A stretch of DNA of 64,000 nt, from positions 40,509 to 104,508 of the forward strand of contig JAAYYU010000075.1 of assembly GCA_012515235.1 (NCBI GenBank), read 5' to 3'. Position 1 is the stretch's first letter, and every line of letters starts with the position of its first letter. This DNA is from Candidatus Anammoximicrobium sp. GTDB lineage: Bacteria > Planctomycetota > Planctomycetia > Pirellulales > Pirellulaceae. Below the pieces are notes generated by a model. The model saw nothing but the letters and a program-made list of their open reading frames with translations. It was not told the origin of the DNA and did no database searches. Position numbers and translations under genes: made by a program. This document shows, in pieces, positions 59,426-64,000 of this stretch.

Positions 59426-61441
59426 ATGCAGAAGACCCGTTCACAACAGGGGCACTGGTTGGGCCTTGTCGTAGCTTTCGTTATCGTCTGGTCGGCGTCG
59501 TTCGCCGTGGCGGGCGATGCCGGGGCGATCACCACGAAATCGCTGCTGGCCGAGATGACGGACCTGGCCGGCATGGCCCGGTTTCCCGCGCCGGCCTACA
59601 CCTGCCGCCAGTTCTCGTCGTACGACCGGGCGGCAGTATCGCCGAAGGAAAACTGGTTCGCCAACGCCGACTACGGCCAGTTCCTCCGCGTCGAGGAGCG
59701 GGACGGCCGCAAAGAGCACGTCATGATGGACGCAGACGGTCCCGGCGCGATCGTCCGCATCTGGTCGGCCAACCCGGCGGGAACGCTGCGGATCTACATC
59801 GACGGCGCCCCGCGACCCGCGCTGGAAGCCGAAATGGCCGTCCTGCTGGGCGGCAACTATCCCGGCCTGCCTCGTCCGATCGCGGGCGAGTACAGCAAGG
59901 GCTGGAACCTGTACTTCCCGATTCCCTACGCCAGGCACTGCAAAGTGACCAGCGACCAGCCCAAGTTCTACTATCACGTCAACTACCGGACCTATCCCCA
60001 GGGCACGCCGGTCGCGTCGTTTGCCGCCGACCAGATCGCGACTTGGAAGTCGGACCTCGAGGCGACCATCGCGCGGCTGGACTCGCCGGGCCAGGCGGCG
60101 GACAAGGCGGGGACGGAGACCAAGCCGTTCGAGGTCCAGGTCCCGCCCGGAGGAACCGCCGAACTGGCGCGTCTGGCTGGTCCGCGGGCGATCAGTCGCC
60201 TGCGCGTCCAGTGGACGGCGTCCGAGGACCGCGACCAACCCGCGCTGCGGTCCACGGTCCTGGAGATGGACTTCGACGGCCAGACCACGGTCGCGGCCCC
60301 GCTGGGCGATTTCTTCGGGACCGCGCCGGGACTCAACCCTTACGAGTCGCTGCCGCTGAGCGTGACGAAGGACGGCCGGCTGGAATCCCGCTGGTTCATG
60401 CCGTTCCAGACCGCGGCCGACGTCCGCGTCCGCAACCACGGCGGCCAGCCCGTAACCGTGCGGGGCGAGATCGCCAGCCAACCGCACGCCTGGACGGACG
60501 CCACGATGCTGTTCCACGCCAAATGGCGGGCCGAGTTTCACGTGCCGACGGAACCGAAGATCGACTGGAACTACCTGACCGCCCGGGGCCAGGGCGTGTT
60601 CGCGGGCGTGGCCTTTGCGATCGACAACCCGGTCAAAGCCTGGTGGGGCGAGGGCGACGAGAAGATCTACGTCGACGGCGAGACGTTTCCCAGCCACTTC
60701 GGCACGGGCACCGAGGATTACTACGGCTACGCCTGGTGCTTCCCCGGCCTGTTCACCCACGCCTACCACAATCAATCGCGATGCGACGGGCCGGGCAACT
60801 TCGGCCGGACCAGCGTCAACCGCTGGCACATCCTGGACCGCATCCCGTTTACTCAGGACTTCCGTTTCGACATGGAACTGTGGCACTGGAAGAAGTGCCT
60901 GGTGAACCTGTTTGTGATCGATTACTGGTACGCCAGGCCGGGCGGCCAGGACACGTTCCAGCCGCTGCAGCCGGCCGACCTCGCCGTGCGCCCGCTGGAG
61001 GCGTACCAGGCGCCCCGAGTGGCGGGCGCGATCGAGGGCGAATCCCTGAAGATCTTGCGGAAGACCGGCAAGGTGGAACCGCAGGAATGGGACGGGACCA
61101 GCGGCGGCTATCACCTGTGGTGGAAGGGCGGCCAGAAACCGGGAGAGACGCTGACGCTGGGATTCCCGGTCGAAAAGGCGGGCAAGTACAAGGTCACCGC
61201 CCAGTTCCTGAAAGCGGTCGACTACGGCATCGCCCAGGTCGCGATCAACGGGGCCGCAGCAGGCGAGCCGATCGACTTCTTCAACAAACGGGTGATCGTG
61301 ACGGGCCCGGTTGCGTTGGGAACGTTCGACCTGCAGGCGGGCGAGAACACGATCGCCTTCACGATCACCGGGGCCAACGCCCAGGCCGTCCGTTCGTACA
61401 TGGTGGGCTTGGATTACCTGCGGTTGGACGCGGCAAAGTAG
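59426..61441 (+). CDS. Secreted GH172/DUF2961-family protein
   Basis: A 671-residue protein, ATG 59426 with GAGGGGAG upstream. Residues 1-28 contain the signal helix WLGLVVAFVIVWSASFAVA. The body carries the DUF2961 pattern: SSYDRAAVSPKENWFANAD, MMDADGPGAIVRIW, NYPGLPRPIAGEYSKGWNLYFPIPYARHC and the late GTGTEDYYGYAW with a conserved Glu-Asp. DUF2961 is now glycoside hydrolase family 172, trimeric enzymes acting on fructo- or arabino-furanosides. The C-terminal 120 residues (about 545-671) look like a carbohydrate-binding jelly roll. It follows the Tat oxidoreductase and the inverted repeat. Confidence 0.85.
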   Translation: MQKTRSQQGHWLGLVVAFVIVWSASFAVAGDAGAITTKSLLAEMTDLAGMARFPAPAYTCRQFSSYDRAAVSPKENWFANADYGQFLRVEERDGRKEHVMMDADGPGAIVRIWSANPAGTLRIYIDGAPRPALEAEMAVLLGGNYPGLPRPIAGEYSKGWNLYFPIPYARHCKVTSDQPKFYYHVNYRTYPQGTPVASFAADQIATWKSDLEATIARLDSPGQAADKAGTETKPFEVQVPPGGTAELARLAGPRAISRLRVQWTASEDRDQPALRSTVLEMDFDGQTTVAAPLGDFFGTAPGLNPYESLPLSVTKDGRLESRWFMPFQTAADVRVRNHGGQPVTVRGEIASQPHAWTDATMLFHAKWRAEFHVPTEPKIDWNYLTARGQGVFAGVAFAIDNPVKAWWGEGDEKIYVDGETFPSHFGTGTEDYYGYAWCFPGLFTHAYHNQSRCDGPGNFGRTSVNRWHILDRIPFTQDFRFDMELWHWKKCLVNLFVIDYWYARPGGQDTFQPLQPADLAVRPLEAYQAPRVAGAIEGESLKILRKTGKVEPQEWDGTSGGYHLWWKGGQKPGETLTLGFPVEKAGKYKVTAQFLKAVDYGIAQVAINGAAAGEPIDFFNKRVIVTGPVALGTFDLQAGENTIAFTITGANAQAVRSYMVGLDYLRLDAAK

Positions 61442-61534
61442 CCTTGCGCGAGCCTTCGCCCGCGCCGGGGCCGACGTCGCCCGGTGCGGTTTTCGTGTTA
61501 CTTCACCCGACCTTCGCGTCTGTGTGGACGGCAG

Positions 61535-62146
61535 ATGGCAAACGAAACTGAAAACGCTTGGGAAGCCAAATACCAAACCGGCGACACGCCGTGGGAAATG
61601 GCCGGCGAGTGCGACCGTCTGGCCGGGCTGGTTCAGGCGGGCCTGATCCGCCCCTGCCACGCCCTGGAATTGGGCTGTGGCAGCGGCGCCGTGGCCGTCC
61701 ACATGGCCCAGTTAGGGTTCCAGGTCACGGCCTTGGACATCGCGCCTACCGCCATCGAACAAGCGCGGCGACTGGCTGCCAACAGCGGCCTGGAGGTGAA
61801 CTTCGTCTGCGCCGACGTCACCCAGTGGCCGGGCGAGGGCGAGCCCTTTGATTTCGTCTACGACCGCGGTTGCTACCACGTCATCCGCCGCGACAGCGGG
61901 GCGGGCTATCTGGCCACCCTTGTTCGAGTTACCAGGCCCGGATCGCAAGTGCTGCTGCTGGCTGGCAACGCGGCTGAACCATCGGGCATCCGGGGCGGTC
62001 CGCCGGGAGTGACGGAGGACGAGATCCGCACCGACTTCGCCCCCTGGTTCGACATCGTAACTTTGGAGCCCTTTCACCTCCAAGGCCGCCAGGGCCAACA
62101 GGGCCCGTTATTCTGGTCCTGCCGGATGGTGCGCGTCTGCCGTTGA
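61535..62146 (+). CDS. Class I SAM-dependent methyltransferase
   Basis: A 203-residue Rossmann-fold methyltransferase. NAWEAKYQTGDTPWE at the start is typical of the thiopurine/TehB-like group. Motif I is ALELGCGSGAVAVHMA, followed by VTALDIAP and FDFVYDRGCYHVI. The protein ends with the beta strand FWSCRMVRVC. Start ATG 61535 lacks a strong ribosome site, and a longer frame from 61484 is less protein-like. Substrate unknown. It lies 93 nt after the GH172 gene on the same strand. Confidence 0.85.
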   Translation: MANETENAWEAKYQTGDTPWEMAGECDRLAGLVQAGLIRPCHALELGCGSGAVAVHMAQLGFQVTALDIAPTAIEQARRLAANSGLEVNFVCADVTQWPGEGEPFDFVYDRGCYHVIRRDSGAGYLATLVRVTRPGSQVLLLAGNAAEPSGIRGGPPGVTEDEIRTDFAPWFDIVTLEPFHLQGRQGQQGPLFWSCRMVRVCR

Positions 62147-62298
62147 CTCGCTTGCCGCGAACGGCCAACGAGGCCCGGTTCGCTCCGCCCCGCCCCAGTG
62201 TCTTGCCCGCGTGGGAAACGGTCTGATTGGTCCAGCCGGCGCAATGAAAAAACCCCCTATTTTCGCCAGGATTCCTTGCATCGGCGATTTCGGGCCCT

Positions 62299-62318
62299 AA
62301 GCTACCTTTGAGTAGCTT
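62299..62318. terminator. Possible terminator or stem-loop
   Basis: A 7-bp perfect stem with loop CTTTGA, 153 nt after the methyltransferase stop, followed by only two or three T. Weak as a terminator. Confidence 0.3.
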
Positions 62319-62830
62319 TCGGACACGCTTCAATCGGAACTCAGCCGAGTTTGAGGAGGGATCTGCCAAGACCCTTCGCCCGTTGCCTGCAGAAGACGCC
62401 GGGGCGTTTTCCAACCTAGACCTTCGGAACATCCGGAGAGCACTCGCCCCGGTTTTAGCCGCAAAAAATGGGGCTATCGCCCTCCGGCCGATTGGTTCCA
62501 GCCCAGTTTTACGGATGACAACGCACTCAGCCCAAGGATGGCACACGGACGCTGTCGAGATGTTCAGGCGGCGTCGATGGCGGCTGTCCGAGTGACTACG
62601 ACAGCAACTGTGCCACTTGCCGCTCGACCAACAGTCCACGTTGGCAAACCCTGCCAATTTACTCTCCTAGGCTGATTCCACCGCCAGATTCGGTGCCCAA
62701 TCCTAGGAATGACAGAGAATGTGAAAAGGGGGAAAAGTCGAAAACTGTAGAAGTCAGAGAGTTCAGGAATCACGGCTACCATTACTCAGGCCTGCCAGAG
62801 TCTTTCCTCGATCTTTCGACCTGTTAGCCT

Positions 62831-62870
62831 TTTGACTTATTGACCCATTGACTTGTCGACCACTGACCAC
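62831..62870 (+). repeat. 8-nt phased GAC-containing repeat
   Basis: Successive octamers TTTGACTT, ATTGACCC, ATTGACTT, GTCGACCA, CTGACCAC place GAC (or TGAC) at a nearly constant phase. It ends 15 nt before the next gene's start. Several units also resemble TTGAC-type -35 boxes. Confidence 0.65.
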
Positions 62871-62885
62871 CGTTCACCAATCGAG

Positions 62886-64000
62886 ATGTTGACCATGACC
62901 AGCCGTAAGAACATGCTGACGTTGCGGCACAGAAACCAGTCGAGGAAGTTGCGCAGCCGCAAACTGCGGCTTGAACCGTTGGAGGATCGGCGACTGCTGG
63001 CCGCCGACCTGAGTTCGCTGCCGTACGAACCGTTTCCGAACTCGGACGACGGGCTTTCCTCCGATCCCGTGCTCATCGCCGACGGATGTTGCGCCGCGTT
63101 GTTCGGCGATCTTGGCAGTCTGGCCTTCGAAGCGGATAACATCACGGGCGATGTCTTCCTTGTTTCGCTCAGCAGTGCGACCACGGGCGTGTCGGTCGTC
63201 GGAGACGATTTGCTCATCGCCGACAGCAGCGGGGGCGACACCGACAACCAGTTCAAGCTGTCCACCGACGGCACGTCCCTGTTCGTTCACGATGCGAACA
63301 ATCTCCTTACGACGGCGATTCTCGGCGCCGACGGGAACGGCACGAACACCGTCACGATTCCCCTGACGGCGTTTTCCGGTGGGATTGTGGTCAACGCGCT
63401 GGCGGGCAACGACACGTTGACGGTGGACTTCAGCGGCGGCAATCCGATCCCCCAAGGCGGGCTGAGTTTTCATGGCGGCAATCCGACGAGCGGGCCGCCG
63501 GGTGACGCCCTGGTCCTGGACACGGGGACCTGGAGCGGTTCGTTCCACACGATCACGCACACGTTCCTGAACGAGAGCGACGGCGGCATCAGCCTGGACC
63601 TTGACGGCTCCGACGGGGACCCGGCCTCGACGATCAGCTACACGGGCCTGGAACCGGTCGGCGACAATCTGGACGCCGCTCACCGCGTCTTCACTTTCAA
63701 CGTCGGGGCCGAAACGATTACGCTGCAGGACATCGTGGACGCGGGCGGAAACCAGATGCAGATCGATTCGAGTGTGGGCGGCGAGACGGTCCAGTTCGCC
63801 AACCCCAGCGGGTCGCTGACGATCAACGCCGGATCGGGCAACGACGTCGTGGTGGTGGCGAGCGTCGATTCGGCCTACGGCGCGTCGCTGATCATCAACG
63901 GCGACGGCGGCAACGATGCGGTGAACCTGAATGCTGACATCACGTTCGCCAGCGGGAATTTCTTGGACGTCGACCTGGCAAACGACGCCTCGGCGGGAGA
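62886..64000 (+). CDS. LEPR-XLL-type planctomycete surface protein (partial, runs off the right edge)
   Basis: The frame opens at ATG 62886 (MLTMTSRKN; an ATG at 62895 is also possible) and stays open for 371 codons to the window end. Residues about 27-40 (KLRLEPLEDRRLLA) are the LEPR-XLL signature found near the N-terminus of very large planctomycete exported proteins, preceded by a basic Arg/Lys stretch. The rest is a Gly/Asp/Thr-rich, beta-repeat sequence (GNDTLTVDFSGGNP, INAGSGNDVVVVA, INGDGGNDAVNLN) resembling Ca-binding RTX-like or adhesin repeats. The total length cannot be known. Likely attached to the cell surface or secreted. Confidence 0.88.
   Translation, partial: MLTMTSRKNMLTLRHRNQSRKLRSRKLRLEPLEDRRLLAADLSSLPYEPFPNSDDGLSSDPVLIADGCCAALFGDLGSLAFEADNITGDVFLVSLSSATTGVSVVGDDLLIADSSGGDTDNQFKLSTDGTSLFVHDANNLLTTAILGADGNGTNTVTIPLTAFSGGIVVNALAGNDTLTVDFSGGNPIPQGGLSFHGGNPTSGPPGDALVLDTGTWSGSFHTITHTFLNESDGGISLDLDGSDGDPASTISYTGLEPVGDNLDAAHRVFTFNVGAETITLQDIVDAGGNQMQIDSSVGGETVQFANPSGSLTINAGSGNDVVVVASVDSAYGASLIINGDGGNDAVNLNADITFASGNFLDVDLANDASAG

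Larger units (their letters stand above)
62147..62885. other. Non-coding region before the LEPR-XLL protein
   Basis: About 740 bases with no gene I can support; a 95-codon frame at 62308-62595 has no ribosome site or recognisable sequence. It contains a perfect stem AAGCTAC/GTAGCTT (62299-62318, 6-nt loop) that may end the methyltransferase transcript, and the 8-nt phased repeat at 62831-62870. Confidence 0.5.

Noticed and set aside
62308..62595. A 95-codon frame before the LEPR-XLL gene
   Set aside because: No ribosome site, no recognisable motifs, and adjacent hairpin and repeat features indicate non-coding sequence.

Overview
This window looks like a chromosomal stretch from a high-GC planctomycete (Pirellulales-like). 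The evidence is gene content rather than a single marker: a DUF1549/DUF1553 protein coupled to an ECF sigma factor, an LEPR-XLL surface protein running off the right edge, several Hanks-type kinases (one with a WD40 tail), formylglycine-enzyme-like and TPR proteins, Tat-exported Gfo/Idh/MocA and PHP proteins, and secreted glycoside hydrolases. No rRNA, tRNA, CRISPR array or intact insertion sequence was found. Many neighbouring genes overlap by 4 nt (GTGA, ATGA), and GTG starts are frequent.

Left part (1-14730). A minus-strand operon encodes a phosphoglucomutase, an FGGY sugar kinase and a second phosphohexomutase cut by the window edge. A hairpin-rich repeat sits in frame inside the last of these. 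Next come a Tat-exported PHP-domain protein, an orphan beta-class DNA methyltransferase with a degenerate GIY-YIG-like tail, and a sigma factor coupled to a membrane protein that carries DUF1549/DUF1553. A tightly overlapping pabB-pabA-DUF447 operon and a secreted protein with a clear intrinsic terminator follow.

Central island (14984-34445). Eleven consecutive plus-strand genes form the most unusual part. The first four are an ECF sigma factor, a kinase with DUF4384, a membrane-anchored caspase-fold peptidase and a small membrane protein. A seven-gene cassette follows, six members of which carry CxxC zinc ribbons: an AAA+ ATPase with a transglutaminase-like tail, an SPFH/coiled-coil protein, a PEGA plus formylglycine-enzyme-like protein, an FHA protein, a second SPFH/coiled-coil protein, a kinase with ribbons and a glycine-zipper tail, and then a small two-TM protein. 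I infer a phospho-signalling, membrane-associated stress or conflict system.

Middle (34446-51103). A repeat cluster precedes a PilT-like ATPase and hflK-hflC. Then come a very large TPR protein with a good sigma70-type promoter, a GH42-like secreted enzyme, a pseudokinase/kinase/WD40 protein, PspA, another sigma factor, the remnant of a bile-acid:sodium symporter and a small lipoprotein.

Right part (51104-64000). This is a secreted carbohydrate-degradation block: a sialidase-like protein, an unknown exported protein, a large GH42-family protein, a Tat oxidoreductase transcribed divergently from back-to-back promoters, a GH172/DUF2961 protein and a methyltransferase. Two long inverted repeats (51458-51555 and 59236-59331) lie between genes here. 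The window ends inside an LEPR-XLL protein preceded by an 8-nt phased repeat.
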